Shown here: piece after piece, positions 34,314-44,755 of the stretch | How positions within the stretch are numbered: the stretch's first letter is position 1 | Layout: every line of letters starts with the position of its first letter | From: Ceriagrion tenellum | Taxonomy: Eukaryota; Arthropoda; Insecta; Odonata; Coenagrionidae | Length of the DNA stretch: 64,000 bases | Direction: 5' to 3' | Assembly: GCA_963169105.1 (NCBI GenBank) | Contig: OY720642.1 | Location: 74,254,716 to 74,318,715 of the forward strand | Made by a program: the position numbers and the translations under genes | Notes under the pieces: model-generated | Seen by the model: only the letters and a program-made list of their open reading frames with translations | The model's database searches: none | What the model was told of the DNA's origin: nothing

Positions 34314-35278
34314 TTAACACTAGGGCAGCCGAGCTTCTCTACCACCTTAGAACACCACGGAGCATGATATTAGCGACGGAGCCGTTTTGGCTTGAGTAAC
34401 TGAAATGAAGAAATAACTTTAGAAATATTATTTTTATTTGGTAAACATAATAATGCACTCTTGTTTTAGCTACTTTACAATTTCATGCTGGCACATTTAA
34501 AGAAAAAAAGTTGTATCTTGAAATGCCTTTCTCCCGGTTGTAATCCTCACTGTCTGAATAGCCATCACTGTTAGGTGAATCATCTTCAACTTCTGATTGA
34601 TCTTCAGACATTTTGCCTAGAAGAATGTCTTCAGGTTGTAGGCGTCGCTTCAAAGACATTGCTGGAAAAGAAGCTCGTATCTCTTGCGAGCCGATCTATA
34701 TTTCGAGGCAAAATATGAAGACTGACAAATCCTATTTGGGCAATGTATTTGCCAGAGTGAAGCAATTTGAGCAATCACCCAATTATTTGAGCAATTGAGC
34801 TCTGAAACTATGAGTGGATACAAAGTAAACACAGTCATAACATGGTTGCGGTATGTCAGATTCTTCAGCTTCTTGGCGTCATTTCAAAGACATTGTCGTG
34901 TAATGAATGCCGCGTATGTGTTGTGATATTTTAAATGGAAGAAAGGAGCAGATTGTCGAAGTTCACTTAAATAAACCCTTGATAACCTTGCTCATACAAT
35001 GTAAAGAAGCAAATACATACATAGTTGTTTGATGTTTGTAGCAAACTCTACGCTTTCAAAACTTAATGGAATTCACGGTCCTTAATGGAGCCAAATTGGC
35101 TCCCGTGGCTGTTCGAGGTAAATTACCTTTTTATGTGGCGTAAAAATATATGTGGCTTTGTTATGAAAAGTAATTAAAAGTCAGAAAAATTATGATTATA
35201 AAGGCATAAAGAACAAAAATACAGCTCTTGAAAATGTAAAAGGAGCCAAAATGGCTCCTTCGTCTGTTCTAGTGTTAA
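34314..35278 (-). mobile_element. piggyBac-like element, deleted (957 bp plus TTAA duplications)
   Basis: TTAA at 34314-34317 and 35275-35278 flank ends reading cactagggcagccgag and, on the other strand, cactagaacagacgaagg. The minus strand carries a 58-codon acidic frame. Subterminal palindromes of the type ggagccaaaatggctcc occur at 34378, 35087 and 35243. TTAA targets with CACTAG ends are typical of piggyBac-like elements. The catalytic region is absent, so it is non-autonomous. Confidence 0.75.
34483..34659 (-). pseudogene. piggyBac-like transposase N-terminal stub
   Basis: 58 residues from an ATG: MSLKRRLQPEDILLGK, then MSEDQSEVEDDSPNSDGY and SDSEDYNREKG. A basic start followed by an acidic stretch rich in Asp, Glu and Ser is usual for piggyBac transposase N-termini. 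The frame ends before any DDE catalytic domain. The assignment depends on the surrounding TTAA-flanked element. Confidence 0.5.
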
Positions 35279-35299
35279 TCAACTTTATGGTCCTGCTAA

Positions 35300-35820
35300 G
35301 CCATTCGTGGCTTATCAGCAGGTGCCTTTTATAATTTTTCAGTCTTGTTTTTATTTATCAATAGCAAAAATTAGCCCTAAATTCTATATATAAATAGCAA
35401 TAAATAGTTAGCGAATTACACAAACAATTTATGTACTTAACAGCCATTCCTATGTCCTTCTCTTTACTTCCCTTATAGATTCAAAATTTTTTAGCTCATC
35501 ACTCATATTATTGAACAGTTTTGGAACATAAACACTTAATTGCCTGTAACCCTTGTGTGTGCAATATCACCGAATATTTATTAACTTTTATAAGTTCTGC
35601 ATTTTTATAGTACACTCTTTTCTTTTTATATTTATCACTGAAATAATTTTCAGCGATTAAAATATATTGCAAATACTTCTCAACCGGTAGAATTTTCAAC
35701 TCTTCAAAATAACCTTCATCTTTAAACTCTCCAGTTTCTTGGAACGAAATGAATTTAATTATTTTCAATAACCTTTTATGATTAGCTTTGATACTTTTCA
35801 GATTTGTTACCCCACCTGTC
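35300..35820 (-). pseudogene. Possible non-LTR RT C-terminus
   Basis: The minus-strand frame 35768-35508 encodes FEELKILPVEKYLQYILIAE, and near the end LHTQGLQAIKCLCSKTVQ. The spacing resembles the LLPL..Y....I...F / GxxxxPxLFN region of CR1/L2-type C-termini. The tail region to 35300 looks like a 3' UTR. Moderate to low confidence. Confidence 0.45.
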
Positions 35821-35829
35821 CCCCACCCT

Positions 35830-36180
35830 CAAGACCAAGGTTGAAGATCACTACCCTTAAGCATTTGCCAAATGTTTTGCGAGAAAACAAAAAGTTATAC
35901 TACGCATTTCCAATATTGAGGCGTCGGTAAACCATCATTAGATAGATCTGGAAGGGGCACGGACAATTATAAAATGCCGGTGTAATCATTTTAGCAACTT
36001 TGACATAGACATTTTACATTGTAATAAGAAGGCTGAAATTGGATTTTATGGAAAAATTTGAAATTGTCAATAGCCCGGATGAACTTTGCAATGATGTTTT
36101 ATTCTGTTCTGACTCACCTTTGTTAAAGCTAAGCGTCCCTATAACAAAACCCTGACCTTCACCCACACACCACTTTGTCT
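35830..36180. other. No gene recognised
   Basis: AT-rich, nothing supported. Confidence 0.3.
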
Positions 36181-36189
36181 CTGTTTTAC

Positions 36190-36308
36190 GTCATCGACCT
36201 TCATATATTCACCCAATCTGTTCTTTCCCCCTCCCACTTCCCCCCTTCCCCCCCACGCCTCTTCCATATACCTACCCTCTCTTCCTACCTTGGCTCTGGT
36301 CGCTATGG
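36190..36308 (+). promoter_or_regulatory. Polypyrimidine tract upstream of TATA and ribozyme
   Basis: A C/T run around 36225-36290 (ccccctcccacttccccc and following) precedes the TATA box and hammerhead-like motif. A comparable tract lies upstream of the motifs at 48.8 kb and 50.67 kb, so it looks like a shared part of the element's promoter. Confidence 0.45.
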
Positions 36309-36316
36309 TATAAATA
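36309..36316 (+). promoter_or_regulatory. TATA box of ribozyme element
   Basis: TATAAATA, 26 bases before the ribozyme core at 36343. Pol II initiation about 30 bp downstream would fall in helix I. Confidence 0.5.
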
Positions 36317-36338
36317 CATGTGAGAGTGTCTGTCCCAT

Positions 36339-36379
36339 CACCTTGAAAATGACATAGTATGTGGAAACCATGCTCGGTG
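36339..36379 (+). ncRNA. Hammerhead-like ribozyme motif with perfect helix I
   Basis: CACC (36339-36342) pairs with GGTG (36376-36379) as helix I. The core is TTGAAAA, then an extra T, hairpin GACATA-G-TATGTG (first pair mismatched), GAAA (36364-36367), CCATGC and a CTC triplet ending at 36375. C3 is T and G8 is A, so activity is doubtful, but the fold is retained. Confidence 0.6.
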
Positions 36380-36549
36380 TTGAAGTAATATATTTAAGTG
36401 TGGATATTACTATTGTTGTGTTATATTTTATCATGGATATATCGCATTTCCACCATGTAAAGCCTGAAACGATTTCATACGTTTTATTCGTTAGTTCGTA
36501 ATACACGTTTTGAGTACTTTTTCTGCTCTGATTTGTACAAATGTATTTC

Positions 36550-36700
36550 TTTTATATACTACCCTGCGAGCCACCGCAATGGCACGTGGCAGAGGGTGTC
36601 AGGACAGCCGTGTAAAGAATTAAGCGAGAAGGTTTGGGGAGATGAAATGGTGACGTGGGTAAATTTGTGCATTACGGCGCAACTTTTAACCTCTTATTCC
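36550..36700 (-). pseudogene. Family N non-LTR 3' end, short
   Basis: tactaccctgcgagccaccg and the ggcagagggtgtcaggac block identify the 3' UTR. Only about 140 bp remain before unrelated sequence starts. Confidence 0.8.
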
Positions 36701-36704
36701 AGGG

Positions 36705-37460
36705 TTTTCCGGCTACATACACCGCTACGCAAGCGTCGGTACCGATGGTACGAGTATGAACTAAAGAGTTTTTACTAAGCAAACAGTTAATTCTGATCGA
36801 ATCTAATGAATCACAAAATGAAGTTTAATACTGGTTCCGTTAGCATGGGGATACTGCCTTCAAAGTGCTCTCTGATTGGAGAGAAAATCAAAGTAAGTGG
36901 TCATCATGTCATGTCGGTCGAGGAAAACTAGATTATTTCCTGCGAAGTGGATCCTTTGAAGAAGACGACAAAATAATTTGACGAGATAAATTGTTTGCTC
37001 GCTTAGACCGCCCTTTGCCGTCACGGCTCCCTGGTGACGACCCCTAAACTTAACACCACAATGGCCTGCAAATCGTTTGTTCCGCGTCATATCGCGGATC
37101 TCGACAAATTTTCGGATCTTTGCCTTAAAAGAACTGAGATAGAACTTTTTTTCTCTTTACCAAAAATCAATAAATTGCACGGGAAAGTCATGAAAACTAC
37201 GTTATTACATAAAATTTAGCATTTTTAGTAGGAAAATATAATCTTTTTTGAGTATTATGCTTCTTTTTCGATTGTTGCTATCTGACCCTGTATCCTGAGA
37301 CCCTGGGATCGAATTCAAGCAGAAGTGGTCGTTATTCAGTGATATTTCAGTATGTAGGTTGAATAGCATTTAAAAATCAAGTACTCTCTCCATCAGAGGG
37401 CAAAATAAGGATCTTTGGCATCTAACTTTTAAAGTTGGCTCGTGCCAACGCAGGATTTCT
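36705..37460. other. No gene recognised
   Basis: Short opposed frames at 36860-37090 (-) and 37034-37219 (+) have no recognised features. Confidence 0.3.
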
Positions 37461-37499
37461 TTATGCTCTTCCTCCTAATCTCCTACCCTAACACCTTAG

Positions 37500-37645
37500 T
37501 ATTATATAGACGCGAATGGTTATAGTGGTCGGTCGCCTCGCAAAATTAGTCTCAACATTACATGGTGGCCTGCGTGCATTTTTTGCGGTTTCCCTCACGC
37601 CTTGGGCTAATGCCAGGTTGTGAAGCCATCGTTATCGTTCATCAG
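37500..37645 (+). mobile_element. Possible tRNA-derived SINE fragment
   Basis: ggttatagtggtcggtcgcc resembles a box A arm. The body gcggtttccctcacgccttg and taatgccaggttgtgaagc resembles the tails of insect SINEs. No clear box B. Tentative. Confidence 0.4.
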
Positions 37646-37649
37646 AGTT

Positions 37650-38930
37650 ATAGAATACGTACGAACAGATGAGCTAACCCCATTTATGTAAATTTAAGTA
37701 GCCAAGCCTTGAAGAGTAGCGTAAAATGGAGACGAACTAATGGCGCTCGTATGTTTTGTAAATACTTGTCTGAAAATACATGTGTAAATATGATATTTAA
37801 AAGTAAATATGATATAGTAACGATATTTTGAACATGACTGTTTGTGGCAAAATACTCCTCCGATAATAACCAGATAAGGGTTTGTAAAGAGGAAATTGAA
37901 GGAATAATTAAATCTTGCCACTGAAATCAATCACTCTATTATACATCTCTGCTTTATTACGCGAATATGCAGTGCTCAACTCAAAACTGTTATGCAAGAT
38001 GCATTGATCGGAAATGTCATGAAATGTAGGCTTTTTTGGATCCCGTTGTAAGGGGTTATTATAACCACTTTGGGACAGAAATATTACATGTAATTATCCT
38101 AATCCTATTAATTCATAATGAAATATGAATACACACACCCCTAACATCCCTTTTGTTAAATATTTTGTTACAAAAAATACTACGAGAGAACTTTTGCAAT
38201 GCGTAAATCAAATGATATGTACAGAGGAGCTCTGGGGACGTAATATAATAATGTACGAAATGCGCGCATAAATCACCTTGGTCGTTTGCGAATATTTTTT
38301 ACTTGAACTGAATATTGCGGAAATAAATTCCATGTGCAGAGTATCCACTTTCGCTTTGACAGGTGACTACAGTTTTGAACACGTTAATCGACATTTCTTC
38401 AAAATGAACGCTCTTTTATGGCCATACGTCGATTGAGATGCCATGAGTTACGTGAGAGAATTGGATATGAGTGTTACGACCTAGGCTTGGTGCAGTTGTT
38501 GAAAGAGAAACGAAGTTATTCGATTTGACGCATTATACAGCTAAGATATTATAATTGAACGTTTAAATTAGATGACATGCGAATAGAGAGGAATGTGAAG
38601 TATGCGGTAAAATCGTTAGGAAATGATACCACATATTGAATGCTTGAATATTACCCTATTCCGTTGGGAATTAACTGTGAAAATCGTTCCATCTCATGAG
38701 CTTTAAAAAGTGTTTCATTTTCTCACATCTGGTGGAAGGAATTCGGATAACCTAACCGGACGTGGGGTAGAGTACATGCCTGAAAAATCTATATTTAGGA
38801 CACTTGCTAAAACATCGCTCGGATGGATCTGCTATATTTCTTAGGAAAAATATAGCAAATCTAAGTAATGTTCTGTCCCATTGCATGATGATAACGTGGT
38901 CAATATATAAAACAATATTCAACGTAATAC
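37650..38930. other. No gene recognised
   Basis: AT-rich DNA without supported features. The right end merges into a non-LTR copy. Confidence 0.3.
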
Positions 38931-38939
38931 AATATTTAC

Positions 38940-39540
38940 CGGTTTTGTTAAGCGTATAATAGAATGTTCTTAGATGAAAAAAGCAAAAGAGAGGTGCTAC
39001 TTCGCTCTGGTTTGGCCACACCTCGAATATGCCGCGAGCATTTGGGGCCGTGGTCATAAAGGTTTGGTCAAAAAAAATTAATAAAATACAAAGAAAAGCT
39101 ACAAGCCTCGTTAAAAACTGCTACCAGCAAACATACAGTGTTTCGCAACTTTTAGAGAGATTAAGGTGGAAGGCCATTTAGACTCGAACGCTATACTTAG
39201 CGTGCTTGAGAAATTCAGAACTGGTTTGTTTCAAAACGACGCAGAGAATATTATCAAGACGCCTCACTACATCTCTAGGTCTGAGAGAAGCGATAAAATA
39301 AGAGAGATGGTTACATTGCCGAATAAATTGGTACAAAAACTCGTTATTTCCGCGCACAATAAGCGACCACAATAAAAACTGAGCTCTACTAAATACACGC
39401 CCTTAATACACGTCACCATTTCTCCTCCCAAAACCTTATCGCTTACATCTTTACACGGCTGATGTCCTAACCCCACCTGCCGCACGCCCATTCGGCGGCT
39501 CGCTAGGTAGTATGTGGATGTAGATGTAGAATATTTGTAG
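38940..39540 (+). pseudogene. Family N non-LTR 3' end, plus orientation
   Basis: Encodes GFVKRIIE, ERCYFALVWPHLEYAASIWG, HKGLVKKN, then, in the frame 39166-39375, LEKFRTGLFQNDAENIIKTP and YISRSERSDKIREMV. This is the thumb and C-terminus of a CR1/Jockey-type RT. The 3' UTR includes ctgatgtcctaaccccacct and the tail tggatgtagatgtagaat, which explains the hexamer at the start of every reversed copy. Confidence 0.9.
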
Positions 39541-39689
39541 TTAACTTTTACCCGTGCTCAAATATTTTCTCTAGCGTTTTATCACACACACACACAAATC
39601 TTGATAGATTTTAAATACGATTTTGACATAAGCAAGAGCTTTCTCGTACTCCTTAGCCGATAGTTTGTCTCAGTGTATTGTGATTTCTT

Positions 39690-39970
39690 TAAGCGTAGTG
39701 CCCAGTATCGTGAGAGTTGCGAAGAGATGACGGCAGGTTGCGCGGAAGGAGCCGGGAGCGATTTGTCGATTTGAAGGCGGGCGTGAGAGCGAGTTTTCCC
39801 ACCGTTGAGTGTTTGTCCAAGTGCTTGGCTCGGAGGGGGATATTTCGCGCCGTAAAAGCCTCGTGTTTGGAGTGTATGTGAAGGGGAGAGAGGGCTCGCG
39901 TGATGTGGAGTAACCCCGGGCTGTCGTCCATTTTACACCCTCTTGCTCCGCTGCTCTTGCCTTTCATACC
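39690..39970. other. GC-richer island, function unknown
   Basis: Purine-rich on the plus strand, with a 92-codon frame on minus that I do not recognise. Contrasts sharply with flanking AT-rich repeats. Confidence 0.3.
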
Positions 39971-40009
39971 ACTTTCCTGAATCTATACAGCGGACTCAAG
40001 GTAGTCCGA

Positions 40010-40520
40010 GCGAGATAGTTACCTGGTCATAATATTCCATAAGAGATCATATTCGAATTATACGTTTTAATTTCACCTACTGTAGGACACATCAATTAAA
40101 TATTTCATTATTACTGGTGCAATAATATAGTTTTATATGACAGAAATTATATGTAATTAAATGAAAATATCTAAATAAGCCTTTAACTTGACTCAGTTTT
40201 TTTCCGTGCGGTGCGTTTGAAACTCCCTCAAAACGGAAGGTTTTTTTGATACCCAAGAACCTACTGCGGTGACAATATGATTAACTTTCAAAAATAGTTG
40301 AGATAATACACAACCTACACAATGTTGATTTTTTGACGAGATCTAAGTGTAGGAAATGCTTCATTGCGTACACGTCCCATGTAAAAGGGCTGATATTTTT
40401 TTGCAAATATCTTGGAAAGTAATGTGGTAAGGGGTAGAATTTTTGGCGTCATTAGAAGGGTGAGATATTTTTCTTTAAAATGAGACAAAACGATTTGGTC
40501 TTTAAAAGACCAAATCCATT
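40010..40520 (+). repeat. Dispersed repeat R1, copy b
   Basis: An uninterrupted copy: catattcgaattatacg, ggtgcaataatatagtttta, gtgcggtgcgtttgaaactc, cgtcccatgtaaaagggct and gggtgagatatttttcttta. No open frame or terminal inverted repeats. Confidence 0.8.
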
Positions 40521-40552
40521 ATTTTCTAAGTAAAATTATATATCGCACAACT

Positions 40553-40668
40553 ATCTTAAAACGCAGGTGGGAGATATTAAAAAAATGAAAAAAACTTTAA
40601 ACACTTAGCACGTGTCTCAAAAAATAAATACATGCTTCTCAACTGGGTTATTTTTTGATCTTATGACA
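40553..40668 (+). repeat. Direct repeat R2, copy 1
   Basis: aggtgggagatattaaaa through gggttattttttgatcttat recurs at 41463-41580. Confidence 0.8.
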
Positions 40669-40708
40669 AATGATGAATGAAAAACGAGCACTACTAGGTT
40701 TTGGCATA

Positions 40709-41093
40709 GGGTCTGTCCATAATCCTCGTAGACACCGAACAGGGGTGGGTGGTACGAGAGCTGTCGTTTGGGGTTTGAGGGAGCGTTTGGGGTCGTCACT
40801 TTGGGGAGGGAGGGTTGAAGGGATGTCTAAGTAGACAATGGTCGAGATTATCATAGCCTAAAGAGTATTTTTTCTTTCACTTACATTTCCTTAAAATCAG
40901 CCTTAAATTGCAGATAGTCCATGACAATCAATTGACAAACACGTTTCACAGCTTTTTCCGCAAAAAAGGAAAAGTCTACGTAGACAGCAGGGGGAGGGGA
41001 CGGCGGTCCGGATGAAGTCTACGAGTGTCCACGATGGGGGCTGAGAGGTCAAAAAGTGGCCTATTTTTGTCTACGTGGATTATGGACAGTCCC
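40709..41093. mobile_element. MITE, 385 bp, 3-bp ATA target duplication
   Basis: Ends gggtctgtccataatcctcg and, on the other strand, gggactgtccataatccacg. ATA precedes (40706-40708) and follows (41094-41096). The interior is GC-rich. It lies inside an inverted pair of hammerhead-like motifs, whose two halves join perfectly if the MITE and one ATA are ignored. Confidence 0.8.
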
Positions 41094-41104
41094 ATATCAT
41101 CCCG

Positions 41105-41111
41105 TCATCAG
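41105..41111 (-). ncRNA. Hammerhead-like core, minus arm, split by a MITE
   Basis: The minus strand reads CTGATGA here, then an extra C and GGGATGATAT to 41094. The rest of the motif (GCC, AAAACC, TAG) lies left of the MITE at 40692-40705. The core is canonical; the GAAA reads AAAA. Confidence 0.5.
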
Positions 41112-41115
41112 CGTG

Positions 41116-41150
41116 GTGATGGGATGATATGCCGAAACCTAGGTCGTGTT
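41116..41150 (+). ncRNA. Hammerhead-like motif, plus arm
   Basis: GTGATGG core variant, hairpin GATGATATGCC region, GAAA (41134-41137), then CC-TA-GG as helix III and a GTC triplet followed by gtgttgc. The same GAAACCTAGGTCGTG block is at 51.1 kb. Confidence 0.5.
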
Positions 41151-41282
41151 GCTTTGTGCGTGGAATCAAAACTAAAAAGCGTGGAATCAAAACTAAGTAC
41201 TTGTTTTGCATTCATTAAGAAGGAGTTCCACCAAGTAACGCCAGAGAAGGTGTCTTACATTCATAAAAAATATTTCTACTTC

Positions 41283-41680
41283 ATTTTATAGGCTAATATA
41301 TGAGCATATTCTGCAAAGAGTATGCATATTTCTTTTAGAGACGAAGTTAGGAAACTTATTACTTTTGTATTTCAGTACTAAATGAATACCATAAAACACT
41401 CCAAATTGTGCTGATGGCATGTAGTATTAAAGCTTTCATATCATTTTCCAGAATCGATATAGTGAACTTAAAACGAAGGTGGGAGATCTTAGAACAATGA
41501 AAAATTTTAAACACTTGGCAAGTGTCTAAAAATTTAAATACTTGATTCATATGTGGGTTATTTTTTGATCTTATAACAATAATTTATACTCATTTTCAAG
41601 GGGTAATAGACATGCATATTCTGCAAACAGTATGCATTTTTTAAATCAATTTATATAACTTGTTACTTTTGTGTACCCGA
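41283..41680. repeat. Direct repeats, including R2 copy 2
   Basis: 41463-41580 repeats 40553-40668. 41283-41370 and 41590-41680 share catattctgcaaa(g/c)agtatgc and a ttacttttgt block. Confidence 0.7.
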
Positions 41681-41934
41681 TAACGTACCTTAATTTTGAC
41701 AAATATTATGAAGTAAAATTTCTGAAATTGGATGGTGTAAAAATATTACTAGATAAGCTGTCATTTAATGAAGATATATTCGTTTAAATTTGGTGAATTT
41801 GACGCTGAAATGCACTGTCGTACTGGCAGTGCTATAGTATCTCTTCACTTAACTTTTTCATTTCAATTTCCGCCCGTATAATACGGTTCTAAAATTTGCA
41901 TAGCATGCACTAGGTATTGAGGAACCTTATCTTT

Positions 41935-42480
41935 CTTTTACAAAGTCACACGGAAGATAATAGCGTTAGCTAAGAAGGCGATTTGTAATAGAAGGGAGTT
42001 GATAACGGGGACATAGGGTAATGATGTGAAGAAGAGGCTGGTAAAGAGCTTAATATGGAGCGTAGTGTTGTATGGTGCAGAAACGTGGATCAACATAAAG
42101 GAGGACGAGAATTGGCTACAGGCATTTGAGATGTGGGTGTGGAGAAGGTGAGATGGACGGAAAGAAAGACTTAACGAGGTAGTGCTTGAGATAATGGGCG
42201 AGGAATGGAAGCTTGATAAAGGGTAGATGGCTGAAGGATGTATTAAAGGGCGATGGGTTGCTGACGAGAGTGACAGAGGGAAGGATGTTGGGCAAGCGGG
42301 GAAGGGGAAGAAAGAGAATAGGTTTTGTTGATGGGATGAAGAAGGGTAGATCGTATGCTGAGGCGAAAATGGATATACTAGAGATAGATAGGCCCCTGAA
42401 AGTGTAGAAAACGGGGAGGAGACTCTCTGGTATTGGACAAAACCTACCTTTACCGGCAGAATACTTAAATAATAATATTT
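41935..42480 (+). pseudogene. RTE-like RT C-terminus with 3' end
   Basis: The plus strand encodes RKIIALAKKAICNRRELITG, VKKRLVKSLIWSVVLYGAET, ENWLQAFEMWVWRR, and, after frameshifts, GRMLGKRGRGRKRIGFVDGM and SYAEAKMDILEIDR. This is a full RTE-like thumb and C-terminus. A stop after WVWRR and two shifts disrupt it. The 3' UTR ends near 42475. Confidence 0.85.
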
Positions 42481-42484
42481 ATTT

Positions 42485-43470
42485 TCAGCCTAGATAAACA
42501 ATATGTTAACGCAAATATTTACGAACTCCCGTTTTTCATTTCTGCACGTAGCGGACAAGCTGTGTTGAATGTGACAACGTTTCCAAGGGAGACTTTTGCT
42601 ATTTACCTTGATTCGCGAATTTCTTAGGAAAATACTTCCAAATTTAGAATTAAATATACATTGCTACATTTTTTAGCCCAAAGATAACTGTACTCTAACC
42701 TTAGTGCGTTAAAAATCATGATGATATCAAGTTCTATCGAAATAGTAATCAATGTTGGAGTCAGTATAAGTATTGGTTTTCGCTGAGAGGCGAAAATTCT
42801 GTTGAAATTTTTGCCCTAAAAGTTTTTTATCTGCGAAATTTAAAAAATATTCAATCAGCACTTAGGGTCTTATTTTATACACATTATGACAACTGCAGTT
42901 CGATCCACTTGTTCATCCTTCAGTTGTTCTTTTCTGTAGAGGATTTCTCACTATTTTATCAGCCGTTGTATCCGCGAATCTTTCCCCCCTTGTAGCGGAA
43001 TTTCCTATTCCGGTTTTACTATGAAATTATAATTTGGAGCTTTTTCCAATAAAATTCAATTCACGCCGGCCCTTACAAATGTATGAGACGAGGCATTGCA
43101 ACGAATCGACCCTACGGGAGATTCGGTCGTGATTCATCGGAACCTTGAAACCATAAATTTCCGAGCCATTCTTTTCGGGCGAACATGCGGTTTTGAGGTT
43201 TTATTGGCGTCTCTCGACCTTTGCTCCGCCTCAAGGCCTCCATTTATTTTGCTCTGGCTTCCCAATTTCTCTCTCCCTCGATTTCTTCACCTTTCTCTGT
43301 TTCCATCCTCCACTGGACAAAAGAGGATTCATTTCACAGCCTGCCATGAACAAGTTTGATGTATGCTCCTTATATTTCATATTCGCGCCTGCAGTGAACA
43401 TGTTTGTGATATTTTGCTTAGGTCCAGTAATATAAACTCTGGTTTGATATATTGTCGGCGTGAAAACCGA
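42485..43470. other. No gene recognised; small GC-richer island at 43090-43330
   Basis: Overlapping plus frames at 43096-43359 and 43193-43435 are pyrimidine-rich and unrecognised. The rest is AT-rich. Confidence 0.3.
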
Positions 43471-43479
43471 ATTAAAGGT

Positions 43480-43660
43480 AGTTTGAGCTAGAGAGTTCCC
43501 TAGTCATAACAGAGACCGTATTCGAATTATACGTTTTACTTTCAGCAGCTTTACGAATCATGCATTAAATATTGCATTGTTAATGGTGCAATCAATTAGT
43601 TTTATATGACAGAATTGTAAGTAATTAAATGAAAATATCCACATTAGTCTAAATTCTCAA
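43480..43660 (+). repeat. Dispersed repeat R1, copy c, first part
   Basis: gaccgtattcgaattatacg, tggtgcaatcaattagtttt and taattaaatgaaaatatcca match the R1 start. The rest resumes at 44376. Confidence 0.7.
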
Positions 43661-43913
43661 TGGAGGAACAAGTCAATCTTTTTAAGTTCGAAATTCATTG
43701 AAATATCTGCATTCCAAGAGGCTTTTCCATTTAGTTGCTGCATTTGACTGAATTGTAACGCTTTGGATTTAGTGTGTGAATAGTTACCTCTCTTTCGGCG
43801 GTTTGTCAAACAATTTGAACTGATGAATGTGTGACGCTATTCACTGACGATTGCGTGCCTGGTAGAGCTCTGAAATAAATAGTTTCAGCTGTCATATGTT
43901 GAAAACATTGGGA

Positions 43914-44080
43914 AAGATCTCTCCATGTTTTCCGGGATTTCTTCCGCGTCAGTTGTTTGTGGGACAACAGTTTCGACCTGAAAGGACTTCGACCTGAAGA
44001 CGCTGGCAGGACTGCCAGCGAAACTGTTGTCCCACAAACAACTGACGCGGATGAAATCCCGGAAAACATGGAGAGATCTA
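43914..44080. mobile_element. Inverted repeat bearing a hammerhead-like motif at its centre
   Basis: The arms at about 43915-43975 and 44019-44079 are reverse complements (gtttgtgggacaacagtttc / gaaactgttgtcccacaaac). The 43-bp loop holds the core and most of helix II. The insertion lies between the two parts of R1 copy c. Confidence 0.75.
43994..44031 (+). ncRNA. Hammerhead-like ribozyme motif with long helix II and GTC site
   Basis: CTGAAGA (43994-44000) matches CUGANGA exactly. One extra C follows, then an eight-pair helix II GCTGGCAG-GA-CTGCCAGC, GAAA (44020-44023), a two-pair helix III (AC with GT, loop TGTT) and cleavage triplet GTC ending at 44031. The 5' strand of helix I does not match in this copy, probably lost at the inversion junction. 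Confidence 0.6.
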
Positions 44081-44375
44081 CGTTCCAGCTCCGCGGAAAC
44101 CTGAGAACCAACATTGGGAACGGTTAAAAAAACGTACGTCATGAAGGTAATGTTGACTTATACCCTGTGCACATAATATTACGTAGAGTATTATTTCAAA
44201 TGAAAAATGTGCATTGAAAATACGTCGCATTATTGCATGCAAATACGTCGCAATAAATTGCATGTTTTTTAAAATGCTTGAATGGCACTTAAAAAAAAAC
44301 AAGTATATATATTAAAAAAAACAGCAGCAATATGTTTTTCGTGCTGGTGTTTCATAATGTCGACCATAGAGGGTT

Positions 44376-44755
44376 AAGTTGACTCATTTTTTTGGCGCGT
44401 TACGTTTCATACTTCTTCTAAACGGAAGGATTTTTTTTAACTCCCGAAGAATGTACTGCGGTGACAATATGATTAATTTTCAAAAATAGATGAGAAAATA
44501 CAAACCACACATACAAACGTACAAACTGTTAATTATTCGATGAGTTGATTATATGACGACGACCTATTAAAAAAAATCCTTTATTAAATTCTTTATTCAA
44601 AAACATTATTTTAAAAAATCCTCACTTTTTAAATAACGTCTCTCTGGAGATCATGCACATTCCATGTACCATGCAAAAATGCAGGATATTTTTTGGCATA
44701 TATCTCGAGAAGTGATGCGGTAGGGGGTTGAACTTTTGGTGTCATTGGAAGGCAT
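44376..44755 (+). repeat. Dispersed repeat R1, copy c, second part
   Basis: ttgactcatttttttggcgc, gcggtgacaatatgattaat, acattccatgtaccatgc and ggtgtcattggaagg continue R1 after a 715-bp interruption. Confidence 0.7.
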
